Counted from the first letter of the stretch, positions 10,372 through 20,971 are shown. The stretch is DNA of 64,000 nucleotides from Zymoseptoria tritici IPO323 (GCF_000219625.1 NC_018217.1:62001-126000), one strand, 5' to 3'. Notes: generated by a model from the letters alone, not told the origin. Numbers and translations: made by a program.

Positions 10372-12083
10372 ATGAAACGATCTCACTTAACATTGTCCTC
10401 CTCCTCAACCACAGGCGATGTCTGCAAGGCAAAGTATACATCCATCCGCGCCTTCCACCAAGCGATCGATAAGGGTGAGTCGAGGGTTCAAGCTACAATT
10501 GGGAGGTATTTGGCTGAGGTTAGAACGCGAGATGGAGAATTGAACGCTTTTGTCAATGTAGATTGTCGCGGTGCCGTGGAGGAAGCGAGGAGGTTGGATG
10601 TGAGTTACTGCCGTGTGCTGTGTCCTTGATTCGGGTTGTGCCAGGCGATTGGAAGTCGAAAAGTCTTTTGCCCACTGTGGACAGGTTTTCTCATTCCGTT
10701 CCAAAACTTCAAAGACACACTCATGCACAACGCGGAGCCATCCCTCGACCGCAATCACAATCATGCGATGGAAACGACTCTCCAATCGAAAAGACCAACT
10801 GACACTTACTCAAAACCCTCCCTCCCTCACACCGCGGCCCCCTCCACAGCCTCCCCCTAGCAGTCAAAGACGCAACTCTCCACCTCATCCCTCCCAATAA
10901 TCTACGGCTCCATCGCCCGCTCTTCCCACCATAGACCCCTCAATTCTGCCACCATCCTCACCCGTCGGCGCCCTCATCCTCTGCAAAACCCTACTTCCTC
11001 CCTCACGGCCACGACTCGACACCCCTTCGACGCCACGAAATATCCCAGTGGTTCGTCAAGTGAATACGTCACGGCTCTTGCGTCGAGGCGGGTCTCGGAG
11101 GGGATACGGGCGGTTCGACCCGGTTGCCGGCTTCGTTTTGTGGGTTGGTGGGGGTGAGAGTCACATCGGGGAGGATTTCTCGGTGGGGGATGAGCCCGCT
11201 GGTGAAAGGGATGGATATCCGCCGGGCCTGATGGCGAGGTGCGTGTCCGATTATTGCGAGGGTGTTGGATTGTGTTATGGGGTGCGATGAGCGGGATGGG
11301 GGGACGTGGATTAATGGGTTGGTTCAAGGGCGGGAGGGGAGGTTTTTGGAGGCGGTGAGGGTGCCGGGGTTGAAGGGACGGAGGGTGGGTGTTTTGAGGC
11401 AGGTGTTTGGGAAGGAGGAAGGGATTAGAGATGTGGTGGAGGGGATGATGGAGAGAATAAAGGGCGAGGGAGTAGAGTTGGTGGATGTGGAGAAGCGTTG
11501 AGACAGACGTCGATGTATGTGCTGAGGTCCAAGGCGGATATCAATAAGTTTTGTAAGGAGAGCGAAGGGTTGAAGCATGTCAAAGTGGAGGAGCTGTCTG
11601 CGGAGGGAAAGTATTATCGGGCGCTGGGGTTGTTTGCCGCCATGGCGAAAGGTGAGTGGTCGGGACATTACACGATGAATCCAAAATGCGGATTCATCGA
11701 GGCGATTGGGAAGTTTCAGCGGGCGGTCGGGTCGTTGTTCGCGAAGCATGATCCCGATGCGATGGTATATCCTACCTGTCAGGTCGTTGCGCCGAAGACG
11801 AAGGATATTTCAAGTGGACGGTGAGCTGAGATGTTGTCTCCGTGGAGTGATCTCGAACTGACGATTCTTGCTAGATTTGTCGCCCCGGAATTGAAGACCA
11901 ACACTCCCCATTGGCAGCCAATTGTTCTGGACTGCGATATCCGTGCCAATCGGCAAGGCGAAAGACGGCGAGCATCCAGAGGATCCAGCATTGCCAGTCG
12001 GGATGGAAGTTCTGGGACTCCCGATGAGCTAAGAGAAGATCCTGAACATCGCCGCGGGTATTGAAGCGTTGCAGCAGAAGTAG
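10372..12083 (+). pseudogene. Amidase-signature-family pseudogene
   Basis: Fragments of one amidase occur in the right order but in shifting frames. They are IRAFHQAIDKGESRVQATIG and ELNAFVNVDCRGAVEEARRL (10450-10600), LPLAVKDATLH with the family's catalytic-lysine context (about 10850), and YGSIARSS (about 10900). Next come [18 protein letters not shown] (about 11035-11090; the serine loop, normally GGSSSGSA), LKGRRVGVLRQVFGKEEGI (about 11370) and DAMVYPTCQV (about 11760). The end is PIGSQLFWTAISVPIGK through EALQQK and TAG 12081. Several frameshifts separate these blocks, including one extra C in CCCC near 11910, and an in-frame TAA lies at 12030. Some gaps may hide introns, but the late frameshift plus stop argue for a dead gene. 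Intact members hydrolyse amide bonds; the substrate is unknown. Confidence 0.72.
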
Positions 12084-12413
12084 AACGTGTTCGGAGGAGA
12101 GATCGTCGTTGATTGTGTGGTGCATTTCCCAATCACCCCATCGCATCGCGCGAGGAGTTGGACGCATTCCTTCAATTCATCCGGCTCTCCCTCCATATCA
12201 CATCCCATTCACGACGACCTCCATTGTTCAACGCCCGCAATGCCGGACTCTTCTTCCCTCCGTCCATCCTCATATAGTACATTCTCCTCATATTCCTACA
12301 CTTCCCCATCTCCGTCCTCCACCCTCCTCGCCCATCAAACTCTCCAGTCCATCTAAAGCCTATCCGAAAGTCAGTAATCCCAACCCCATCTTCTTCGCGG
12401 GAACCTCCAAAAC
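12084..12413. other. Convergent intergenic, pyrimidine-rich
   Basis: Between the 3' ends of the amidase remnant and TOM6. C/T-rich, no coding signal; probably 3' untranslated sequence of both. Confidence 0.5.
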
Positions 12414-12865
12414 TCACGGCGGCAACAAGATCTCGCTCCAGCTGCTATGCAAGAACGCCACGCCAGCCTATATTCCAGAGAAAGTCAGCATTCTCTCCCT
12501 CAAGTGTGCGCAAAAACTCCAGCCTCGAGTCCTTCGCGACTCTTCCATCCGCGATCGCAACCTTCTCCCATCGGATTCATGTCCGCAAGTATCGTTCATT
12601 TCTTCATCCATCCTTCATCCTTCAGCCCTTCACCCAGCCCTTCACCCATCTCTTCCCATCCTCCTCCCTTCCTCCTCCTCCCCATCCTTCCACCAAGAGG
12701 AGATACAGTACATACCGCAAAAAACCCCACAGCAGTAACAACCGTCCGATTCTCCGGATTCGCAACCCAGTTCATCGTGTCGCGGGCGTAAGAGGAGGTT
12801 CCTCCTCGTTGTTGGCCGGTGGTGCGGCCGGGACCGATGGCGGTGCGGGATGTTTTGGGTGGCAT
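12414..12865 (-). CDS. TOM6: Mitochondrial import receptor subunit Tom6 (TOM complex)
   Basis: A short two-exon gene. Exon 1 (12716-12865) encodes MPPKTSRTAIGPGRTTG through NPENRTVVTAVGFFA. A 248-nt intron (GTATGT to TAG) follows, then exon 2 (12414-12467) encoding AGVAFLHSSWSEILLPP and TGA, giving 67 residues. A basic, flexible N-terminus, one C-terminal transmembrane helix and the terminal SSWSEILLPP-type motif are the layout of fungal Tom6. Tom6 is a small outer-membrane protein that stabilises the Tom40 import channel. Both splice sites are canonical and in phase. Exon 1 alone would read into unrelated sequence, so the gene is easily missed. It lies upstream of, and on the same strand as, the amidase-side intergenic region, with the ubiquitin protease gene behind it. 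Confidence 0.85.
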
Positions 12866-13208
12866 TTTTCGTTGACTGGGGTGTGCGCGTGGTGAATGCG
12901 CGGTGGGTTGTGATGGTGAAGACGTCGGTGTCGGGGTGGTGGTGGATTATGGTGTTAGTGTGGTGTTGAGGGAGGGTGTATTGATGGATGGAAGTTGAAA
13001 GTTGAAAGTTGAAAGTTGCCCTGAAGCTTTCGGTGGAAGTGACGACGGGATGATGAATAAGCCATGCACGTGACTGGCACTCCCGACGGGATGCTCCGCA
13101 TATCAAAAGGTGGACGACAACGATGTCTATACCTTACTTCAACCAAGACATGATTCTCCTTCCCATCCCTCTGTCGTCAATCAACATTAAACACTACCAC
13201 CCCTCGCC
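12866..13208. other. Intergenic with a 7-bp tandem repeat
   Basis: The TOM6 promoter region. At about 12992-13018 the heptamer AAGTTGA is tandemly repeated nearly four times. Nothing else is recognisable. Confidence 0.6.
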
Positions 13209-15038
13209 TCATTCAACCCTCTCATAAAACAACAAATAAACCTCCCTCTGCATCCCCAGCACATCCCCCGTCTTACACTCCTTGACCTTTTCATCCGAAA
13301 TCCTCCACCATCTCTCACTCCCATACCCACCATTTGAACCCTTTCCCTTCCTCCGTAGTGCGTCCCGCATCGAGTTGCGCCTCTTCACCGGTGGTGCCGC
13401 ACCGTCTCCCTCGCCCTCCTCAGCCTTGAGATTCACAACCAAAGGGTGAGAAACCGGTGGACTCGGCAAACCAGGCGTGGGAATCGCGTCGAGCGGTACA
13501 GTCAATCGTTTCCTCACCGGCTCCGACGAAGAGGAAGTCGAGGTCCCGGTCGACAACTCCGTCAAATCAGTCGACTCTTCCGCATCACTCCCCTCCCCCC
13601 TCCCACCCCGTCCCGTCTCCGCACTCTCCGACGTCCCACCCAATCTCGGACTATTCCCCGCACTCCCTCTCGGACTCGGCACCGGAGAATTCTTACGACT
13701 ATAAATCCCCTCCGTGCCGAGACTGACTTTCGTCGAGTACGGCTTCGGTAAATGTTGTCGTCGAAAACTCTCATAGTGACCGGAATTATGCCCGCCTTTA
13801 TGTGTGACGACGCCGAGGAGACGGTAGGTTTTTCGTTGGAGGAGGCCGCCGAGCGGGAGGGTTTCCGGGAATGGGACTTTGGCCGAGTTTTTGGAAGATG
13901 CAGAGGAAGGATCCCAGACGGAGCGGGAGAGGTGGAGGGTGAGGATTTTGGGGAAGGCGGAGATGCGGACGTGTTTGGCGATTCGGCGGTTTGGGGTCGC
14001 GGAGAGGGAGGGGAGGGGGACGTCTTTTGGGGGTTTCTCCGGGTCTGTGGCGATGGCTTGTTGGATGAGGGATTGGTGTTTGAGGTGGAGGGCGCGTTCG
14101 GATGGGGTGAGGGAAGGTCGGGAGAGGGTTTGGGAGAGTTGTTGGAGGGCGAAGTCGAGGCGACAGCGATCGCATTTGAAGTCGTCGATGTGTTCGACTT
14201 TGAGGAGTTGGTCGAAGCAGACGGCTAGAGTGCTGGAGGTGGAGTCGTGAGGGACGTTGAGGGTTAATGTCAGGAATGAGGATATCGAGGGTTTCGGTTT
14301 GAATTGGCAATGCGAGCATTCGACTTGAGATTCCAGCTTGCCTTCCAGTGGGTTCACCGTCTCCGAGTCGTCGCTGTCGTCCTCCTCCTTCGAAGGTCCC
14401 TCTGTGTCTCCATTACTGTGTGGCACATCCCCCTCCTCTTCCGCTGCCACCTGTCTAGCTTTCCTCCTCACCCTCCTCCCAGCAGCATGTTCCTCCGCCA
14501 ACCTCTCCACAACAACCTGCAAAAACTCCTGCGCATCCTGTTGCGACCGCGAAATCCTCGTGCGAAACGCCCCCTCCACCGCCCGAATAAACCCCTGCGC
14601 TGAGATCGTCTTCTTATAAATCGGCCGTTCGTTCAACGCATCCAGCACTTCCTTCAGCGCATTCGTCACCAAACCCTGCTGTTGTCCGACCACTTTCCAA
14701 TCTGGGATCTCTCGACTCTTCCGATTCTTCTGTGCCTCCTCCTCCGCGGCCGTCAGGTCCAGGTACAATTCCGGCCCATCCAGTGATCTTCGATGTACCT
14801 CTCGGATTAGGTAGGCTCGTAGTTCAGGCAGACCGGCGAGAGCTTGCAGCACGCTGTTTATGAAGCAGTCGTTTGCGGGGTTGGCGAGTCCGACGACGCC
14901 CTTCTTACGGGTCGCGCGGGAACTATTTGAGGCTTCGTCGTCGAGGAAAAAGGTCGGTCCGAAAACGTAGACGAGGGTGACTGCTGCGAGGGATGCGCCG
15001 GCTGCGTAGGTTGCGATGGTCAAGGGCCGCTCGGGCAT
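13209..15038 (-). CDS. Ubiquitin carboxyl-terminal hydrolase, membrane-anchored (Ubp16-like)
   Basis: The 609-residue frame starts at ATG 15038; it stays open further upstream, but only from non-ATG codons. Residues about 6-28 (LTIATYAAGASLAAVTLVYVF) form an N-terminal membrane anchor. The USP catalytic core follows: the Cys box GLANPANDCFINSVLQALAG (Cys about residue 58), a CxxC pair in ECSHCQFKP, a second in FKCDRCRLDF, and the His box VVTHKGGHNSGHYESF near the C-terminus. USP enzymes remove ubiquitin from proteins. The N-terminal anchor and small size resemble yeast Ubp16, which sits on the mitochondrial outer membrane; that location is inferred here. A serine-rich, low-complexity insert precedes the end. 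The gene is divergent from mitochondrial bL9. Confidence 0.88.
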   Translation of the reverse strand: MPERPLTIATYAAGASLAAVTLVYVFGPTFFLDDEASNSSRATRKKGVVGLANPANDCFINSVLQALAGLPELRAYLIREVHRRSLDGPELYLDLTAAEEEAQKNRKSREIPDWKVVGQQQGLVTNALKEVLDALNERPIYKKTISAQGFIRAVEGAFRTRISRSQQDAQEFLQVVVERLAEEHAAGRRVRRKARQVAAEEEGDVPHSNGDTEGPSKEEDDSDDSETVNPLEGKLESQVECSHCQFKPKPSISSFLTLTLNVPHDSTSSTLAVCFDQLLKVEHIDDFKCDRCRLDFALQQLSQTLSRPSLTPSERALHLKHQSLIQQAIATDPEKPPKDVPLPSLSATPNRRIAKHVRISAFPKILTLHLSRSVWDPSSASSKNSAKVPFPETLPLGGLLQRKTYRLLGVVTHKGGHNSGHYESFRRQHLPKPYSTKVSLGTEGIYSRKNSPVPSPRGSAGNSPRLGGTSESAETGRGGRGEGSDAEESTDLTELSTGTSTSSSSEPVRKRLTVPLDAIPTPGLPSPPVSHPLVVNLKAEEGEGDGAAPPVKRRNSMRDALRRKGKGSNGGYGSERWWRISDEKVKECKTGDVLGMQREVYLLFYERVE

Positions 15039-15470
15039 GACGGAGGGACCGGTGCCGGCGAATGCTATGAGGGTGTGGTCGCGGCGGTAGATTTGTTGGT
15101 ATGACGCTGTTGTTGTCGCTGTGGTCGTCGAATGTGTTGATTCTGGCGGGGAAGGGAGTGGGGGAGTGGAGATGTTGTTCGGTGGTGTTGGATCTGGGCG
15201 GACGTCGGCGGCGGTGACCACTCCATAGCGAGGCTGCGGAGAGTCGTGGTCGATAGCGGTGGGCGACGACGTGGTGGATTATGGCGAGGGTCCCGCCGTC
15301 TTTTCTCTAGCATATGCGCATATGCATGCACGTCGAGGTGGGGACCTGGTCTGGTCGGAAAGCATGAAAGCATCTCCGTCGGCTGCACTTGCCAAGGAAT
15401 GTTGCATTGACATCTACGACAATGACTTCAACCTGAACATCCGTCAACATCAACACGACGACCACCCATC
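15039..15470. promoter_or_regulatory. Divergent promoter, ubiquitin protease / bL9m
   Basis: About 430 bp separating two divergently transcribed genes, both probably mitochondrial. No individual element could be identified with confidence. Confidence 0.5.
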
Positions 15471-16346
15471 ATGGCACTCCCGATCCGCACGCGATCAATC
15501 CCACAATGCTCAGCATGTCTCCGCAACTTCGCCTGGACCGAGACGACATCGACCTCCATCTCCCACCAACAAGTCCGAGGCGCAAAGAAGCTCGCCAGCC
15601 GCAACGACACCGCAACCATTCCCGTTCGACTGCGGAAAGATCTCCCCGGCTATGGAAAAGTAGGAGCATACATCCCCATCTCATCCGGCGAGATGCGGAA
15701 CAAATTCTTCCCACGGCGTTTGGCAGACTACACAACGCTTCAGGAGCGGAAGGCTCTTCGGACGAGGAATATACCGGTGGAGCGGGACTATGAGTTCAAG
15801 GGATACACGGTACCTGTGTTGAAGAAGCCTACATCCAAGTCCATCTTCGGTCTGGATACTTCAGCCGCTGCAAGACCTGCACCTCGGCCAGTCGCGCCTG
15901 AAAAGCTCTCGCCTGAGCGAAGCATCGAATTACTCAACATCTTCGTCCGTCCACGACTAGACTTCTACCGCCAACCACTGCCGATAGAAGTAGAGCCCGA
16001 GACTCCCACAGACAGCTCGCCAGAACAAGGTCACTCCGCAGCAGCCGATCTGCTCGCCGTCCGCGCCAGCTCTGCAAAACCCAAGCTCGCCTCACAAGGA
16101 ATCTACGGATCCGTCACGCCACTGGATGTTCTGGTCGCTGTCCGAGCTGCGATTGCAACGAATGATGAGGCGGCGAGAATCGTGTTGACGGAGAATGATG
16201 TCGAGTTTGTGGACTTGAAGGAGGAGGATGCGGGACGGGGAGTGAAGCATACTGGAGACTTTACGGTGGCTATTCGGGTTAGAGGGACGGAGGGAGGTGG
16301 TAGTATCAAGAGGACTGTCAGAGTTATTCCGCAGGAGGCGGTTTAA
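15471..16346 (+). CDS. MRPL50: Mitochondrial large-subunit ribosomal protein bL9m
   Basis: A single exon encodes 291 residues. The N-terminus (MALPIRTRSIPQCSACLRNF) is arginine-rich and lacks acidic residues, as in mitochondrial presequences. Residues about 48-85 are the bacterial L9 signature: VRLRKDLPGYGKVGAYIPIS, then MRNKFFPRRLADY. The long C-terminal part contains a conserved fungal extension (GIYGSVTPLDVLVAVRAAIA) probably facing the ribosome surface. It is a structural component of the mitochondrial 54S subunit. ATG 15471 lies in the context CATCATGG and is the first ATG in frame. Confidence 0.92.
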   Translation: MALPIRTRSIPQCSACLRNFAWTETTSTSISHQQVRGAKKLASRNDTATIPVRLRKDLPGYGKVGAYIPISSGEMRNKFFPRRLADYTTLQERKALRTRNIPVERDYEFKGYTVPVLKKPTSKSIFGLDTSAAARPAPRPVAPEKLSPERSIELLNIFVRPRLDFYRQPLPIEVEPETPTDSSPEQGHSAAADLLAVRASSAKPKLASQGIYGSVTPLDVLVAVRAAIATNDEAARIVLTENDVEFVDLKEEDAGRGVKHTGDFTVAIRVRGTEGGGSIKRTVRVIPQEAV

Positions 16347-16760
16347 AGATACTGTGTGATGAGGTTGTGTATAGTGGTGTAGGAATATCTGATGCTGACT
16401 TTTTGGTCAGATGGGTATTGCAAGGCAAGCTCTCGACAAGCTCATGATCCGACTCTCGGTCTACGAGTCAAGCCTCCAGCCTTCTGTCATACACCATCTT
16501 CTTCGTGGTCATACAGGATCGCCGGCAGTCCGCAAGATCCGCATCCGAGCATTCATCCGCAGACATCCATTCACATGGATGTCCAATGCACTCTTGTCCG
16601 TGCTTCATCTTTGTCAGCTCGCTTAGCGTGGGACTCGCATCCGACCTCACTCGACCTTCACAACTATTCCCTCTCAACTCATCTTTCCTTTGACCTCATT
16701 GATCTTCAGTCCCGCCAGTTGGAACGACAAAACTGACGCCGTCGCGTCAACAAACTGACC
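16347..16760. other. Intergenic
   Basis: About 410 bp between two tandem plus-strand genes; no feature seen. Confidence 0.5.
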
Positions 16761-17991
16761 ATGGCGTCAATAACCTCAAACCCTTCCTCCCGATCAAACT
16801 CCAACACCCTCCTCACCCTCCTCTTCATCCTCATCTCCGCCCTCTCCCTCTACGGCATGCGCCTCTCCCCCGTCACCCACGTCATGGCAGACATTTTCAG
16901 AGACATGTGGTCGACCCCCGACTTCCACTGGCCGACCAACGGCGTGCTCGCGAGGAAAGTCTACACTGGAATTCCTCTGGTGGATTATTTTTTGAAAGTT
17001 TTGGGCACGGCGTTTTTACCTGGATCCGCGGGCTGGGAGAGGAAATTGTGGTTACTGCATGTGGAATTTCTTGTGTCCTTTGGGGCTGTGGTGGGCGTAC
17101 TGAATGTAGAAGCTGGTCGTCGAGGCAATCAGGGGAGGTGGATTGCGTAGTACGTCTAACCCCCCTTAAGATCCATCTCCTCATATGCGCAGCCTGCACC
17201 GAGCTGACACTTTTTGGATCATCAACAGCACAGCCTTCTGGTCCCTCCTCTACCAAAACGGCGGCGCAGTCGTGTTACCAATCTACTACATCCTCCACGC
17301 TCGCGCCACCTCCTCTAGCCCCTCCTCCTTCCACCCTTCCTCCCAACTCCTCCCCACCCCTCTTGCGTCAACTCTCAACACGGCTCTGCTTCTCGGCTAC
17401 TGGATCCCCACCTTCTTCCTCCTCTACCCAATTCAGGACCCGGATGTGAAACAACTCGTCATCGCAGTGTGGCAGTTTAGTCCAATGTACGTCAACCTAA
17501 TCTGGTGGATCGAGTCCCAACTCACGGAGAGTACCACCACCACCACCACCTCATCGTCGGCGAAAGGAAAAGGAGGGCGATCCTATCTACCATCTCTTCG
17601 GGTGTTATACGCCACCATCATCACCATCTGCACAACCACCCACCTCGGCGTCATCTCCTCCATCCTCACCACCACCGACCCCGGAGTGTCCTTTTCCTCC
17701 GTCTACCTCCTCCACTACCGCTCCATCTTCACGCCCTACGAGTCCCTCCACTATATCTTCCAAGTCGACTTCTGGGGAATTTTCCTCGCGACGGGGATTT
17801 GGTGTCTCGTCGGCGTGCGGGACTTAAGAAATTTGGGAATCACGGATGTGGGTTATGTGAGTGCGACGGTGGGGTTAGGTGTGGTGAGCGTGCTGGCGGG
17901 GCCGGGAGCGGCGGTGGCGGGGTTTTGGTGGTGGAGGGAGGAGAAGTTGGCGGGGATTCCTATCGCGGGAGGAGATGGGAAGGGGAAGTGA
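16761..17991 (+). CDS. Polytopic membrane protein of unknown function
   Basis: Exons 16761-17149 and 17229-17991 join across a 79-nt intron (GTACGT to CAG) to give 383 residues. The junction reads GRWIAYTAFWSLLYQNGG, restoring a transmembrane segment cut by the intron. About eight hydrophobic helices are visible, including TLLTLLFILISALSLYG near residue 20 and LHVEFLVSFGAVVGVLNV. YATIITICTTTHLGVISSIL and the final GLGVVSVLAGPGAAVAGFWWW are others. No catalytic motif or transporter signature is evident. It resembles the uncharacterised polytopic proteins common in filamentous fungi; I do not recognise the family. It converges on the Ufd1/zinc-finger gene, with the two stop codons only about 80 bp apart. 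Confidence 0.82.
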
Positions 17992-18070
17992 CAGAGACAA
18001 CGGGCGGATACTCGTCTCACATATGCTTTATACCACAGTCATACACCATTTGCATCTACCCACCACCTCC

Positions 18071-20476
18071 TCACCCCCTCCTCCCCTCCCCCCTCTCAAC
18101 CGCCCAATTCCTCAACCACCCCCTCGCCTCCCCCAAATCCCCCTTCTCCGCCTCCAACGCCCCAACACACCACTCCAACGAGAACCCACCTTTACCCATC
18201 GGCCCTCCATCCTCCGCCGCCAACAACTCCGCCATCCCCCTCCTCTTCTGACTCTGCTCATTCACACAGAAATGCAGTCCCGTCTGGCCCTGCCCAGCGG
18301 GTTGCAGGAGTCCGTCGAGAAAAGGTTTGACCATGGGTATCGCGTCTTTCGTGCTCACAGCTGCTCCGATGCCTTTGCTCGTCCGGCCAGTCTTGCAGAA
18401 CTCGTTGTTACACCATGTTTTTCCACACCCCGTGCCCAATTGCTGTAGATATCTCCTCTCCACCCTCCGTTTCAGTGCTTTGTTTTCCGGGTCGTACATG
18501 CTGACGTACAACGGGCCGAAGCACACGCTACACAGACCGACATCGTTCCCCGGTCCTTGGCCCATCTTCGTGCCCGCGCGGGTGTCGCCCGAGTGAGAAC
18601 ACGTATCCAGCGTCCTACCGCAGTTGACGTTTCGACATACAATCGGCGGAGGGCGGGAGTAGCGGTCGAGATCGTGGTTCTTCAGATGTATGTCCATGTC
18701 CCGCAGTCGGACGATTTTGTTGCACAAATGGCATTCCGTCGTTCGTGCTCCATCGGCGAGTTCATGAGGCGTCATATCCGAGAGCAAAGCTTCAGCATTG
18801 GGAACATCGGGGTCGCCTTCTTGCGGCACGACGAGATGGCAAAAGCGGCAGAGGATGGATTTGCCGGGACAGGTGGAGGTGCGGTGGTGGGCGAGGGTAG
18901 GGAGGGTGGAGAAGGTTTCCGAGGTGGAGCAGTCGGGGCAGCGGAGGACGGAGGAGGGGTGGAAGAAGGTGTCGTGTTGGAGGTGGGAGGTGGGTGTGTT
19001 GCCGTAGGAGGAGTCGTGCGGACAGTGCCAGTGGGAGGTGAATTCAGGAGAACGTTTCTGGAAGACTTGGCCGCAGCCCTTTGGGCAGAGGAGGTTGTTG
19101 CGGAGACAGAAGTTTTCATGCAGCATAAGGGTGCGGCTGGGGACCCATTGAGTGCAGTTCTTACATCGCACGTCGCCTTCGTTGGGTGGGATGTCGGAGG
19201 TTTGAGGGGTGACTAGGCTTGGTTCTTTCGGGTCAGGATGTCGAGCTCGGAGCGTAAAGTGACGAGGTACATGTGTTGTCCCGTTCGCGGCGTGTCCATT
19301 TGTCTGCGTTTCCTCCGGCGCGAAACCATATACTGCAATATTCAAGGCTTCCGCAGTCTCCAGCTCCACATTGCTGGGCTCTAGACGTATCCTCTTCGTT
19401 GGCCGTCCCTCCAACTCCGCAAAGACATATCCGTCGATCCTCGGTTTCGACTGCTGTGTCGGCGAGAATGGGCTGATCAACAAATTGACATCCTCCACGC
19501 CGTCTTCCGCCTCAAGCTCAATCTCCAATGGCTGTGTTCGATTCCAAGACGGCAATTGATAGTCCACGTACTCTCCAGGCAAGACCTGCCCTTCCTGCGC
19601 CTTGAAAAGATCCATCTCTCCACCAGCAGAACTTCCCTCCTCGGATCCAGGCATCTTCGTCATCTTCGCCGCAATCCGCTTCATCGTCTCTCTCGCTTGA
19701 TCCTCATTTAAAGCCTCGATATCAACTTCCAGATCCGTGTCCACAACGCACACTGCATCTGCTCCCTCCGGCTTGAACCCGTCAATCAGAAACCTGAACT
19801 CCTCTTTCTTGCCGTTCGAAGCTCTTCCGCCTGGAACGACCAACACCTCGCCATTCGTCAAAGTCGTATAGTTCTGCCGCAGATGCTGTTCCAGTAACGC
19901 CTTCCAATCATCCGGATCGTAGCCAGGTTCCAGCGGTCTTAGTTTCACAAATGTGCCCTTTGGTAATTGTTTCGCGTGTATCGTGATCATCGGTCCCCTT
20001 TCTTCTTTCTCCTCGCCATCCACAACCACCTTCTCTGCATTGTCATCTTCAACGCCCAGCGCGCCTCTCAGAAACGAACTCAACCCAACCTGCCCATCTT
20101 CTGCAGAGAACTCTCTGATCCCCGCGTAGACCACCCTTCCATTGCCCGGGTTCACAAGTCGGAACGTGAGAGGATACGGCAACGACTGCTTCTGATCTTG
20201 AAACTGTGCCTCTGCCGCGCGATATGTGGAATATGAAGAAGAATTGTATGGATCGAAAGCGGGCAGGTCGCGGCGGACGATATCGGCGGAGAGATTAGAG
20301 GCTGCGGAGAGAAGAGCTTCGAGCGCGGAGGGCGGAAGCAGGATCTTGTCGCCTGGCAGAGGAGGCGTGAGAGTCGTTGGCGTTAGTGCGAGCTGGGTGG
20401 ACCAGGTGAGTGAGGGCTGTGGTTGCGGTCGGGACTCGAGCACTGGTGATGCGGGTGGCGATATGTCGTCGTCCAT
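18071..20476 (-). CDS. Ufd1-domain protein with C-terminal zinc fingers
   Basis: The first good ATG is at 20476 (MDDDISPPASPVLE), giving 801 residues. The frame stays open upstream, but splice-like signals at 20502-20554 suggest a 5'UTR intron there. The N-terminal third is a Ufd1-like double-psi barrel domain: GDKILLPPSALEALLSAA, then PMITIHAKQLPKGTFVKLRP and YTTLTNGEVLVV. In Ufd1-Npl4 this fold binds ubiquitin and Cdc48/p97. The C-terminal half carries several Cys/His modules (CKNCTQWVPSRTLMLHENFC, CPKGCGQVF, CPDCSTSETF, CRFCHLVVP, ECHLCNKIVRLRDMDIHLKN), as in TRAF-like zinc fingers. The protein is therefore probably a ubiquitin-dependent adaptor, not canonical Ufd1, which is much shorter. 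Confidence 0.85.
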   Translation of the reverse strand: MDDDISPPASPVLESRPQPQPSLTWSTQLALTPTTLTPPLPGDKILLPPSALEALLSAASNLSADIVRRDLPAFDPYNSSSYSTYRAAEAQFQDQKQSLPYPLTFRLVNPGNGRVVYAGIREFSAEDGQVGLSSFLRGALGVEDDNAEKVVVDGEEKEERGPMITIHAKQLPKGTFVKLRPLEPGYDPDDWKALLEQHLRQNYTTLTNGEVLVVPGGRASNGKKEEFRFLIDGFKPEGADAVCVVDTDLEVDIEALNEDQARETMKRIAAKMTKMPGSEEGSSAGGEMDLFKAQEGQVLPGEYVDYQLPSWNRTQPLEIELEAEDGVEDVNLLISPFSPTQQSKPRIDGYVFAELEGRPTKRIRLEPSNVELETAEALNIAVYGFAPEETQTNGHAANGTTHVPRHFTLRARHPDPKEPSLVTPQTSDIPPNEGDVRCKNCTQWVPSRTLMLHENFCLRNNLLCPKGCGQVFQKRSPEFTSHWHCPHDSSYGNTPTSHLQHDTFFHPSSVLRCPDCSTSETFSTLPTLAHHRTSTCPGKSILCRFCHLVVPQEGDPDVPNAEALLSDMTPHELADGARTTECHLCNKIVRLRDMDIHLKNHDLDRYSRPPPIVCRNVNCGRTLDTCSHSGDTRAGTKMGQGPGNDVGLCSVCFGPLYVSMYDPENKALKRRVERRYLQQLGTGCGKTWCNNEFCKTGRTSKGIGAAVSTKDAIPMVKPFLDGLLQPAGQGQTGLHFCVNEQSQKRRGMAELLAAEDGGPMGKGGFSLEWCVGALEAEKGDLGEARGWLRNWAVERGEGRRG

Positions 20477-20971
20477 GCTTGTGGTGCGGAACACAATGTG
20501 CCTGAGCGATGTTAGTACGCCAAATGAGTCTGCATAAGACAAGTGTGTACGAACCTGTGGGAGGAAAGGGAAGAGGCGAACTCGTGATTCGAGAAGTGAC
20601 GAAGTGAATGAAGCCTGGCTGACCAAGCAGAGGTGTGGTGCCTGAGGCCACAAAGCAGTAGCCATGAAACCACGAGTACCTTACTTGCATTTGAACGAGA
20701 ATCAGAGATCAGCTTGCGAGCACGCTGTCTTGCTCTGCAGATGCAAGTAGCACGCCGAAGGTGAAACTTGGTTCAAACTTCCCTGGTTCAGGAATGAAAT
20801 CAGATGAGTCGCCTTCCTTCTTCTCAACGTGTTGATGTGTTGATGAATGGCTTCATTTTTGGCTTCATATGACATTCATTAATCGCAAAAAGTCTCTTCC
20901 AGCACCGTACGCCTCGCTATAACCCATCTGCGCAAGTGGCACATTCAACATCAAGTCCATCCCGCCCCAAC
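20477..20971. other. Upstream region with probable 5'UTR intron
   Basis: It holds the promoter of the Ufd1-like gene and the 3' flank of the cyclin gene. On the minus strand, GTTCGT at 20554, a CTAAC branch-like sequence and CAG at 20502 outline a 53-nt intron before the ATG. The donor is non-consensus, so this is tentative. Confidence 0.4.

Noticed and set aside
13752..14228. Long plus-strand frame rich in Gly/Glu
   Set aside because: It is antisense to the ubiquitin protease, whose motifs are clear; GC-rich codon shadow.
18557..19216. Plus-strand 219-codon frame
   Set aside because: It is antisense to the Ufd1/zinc-finger coding region and has no motif of its own.
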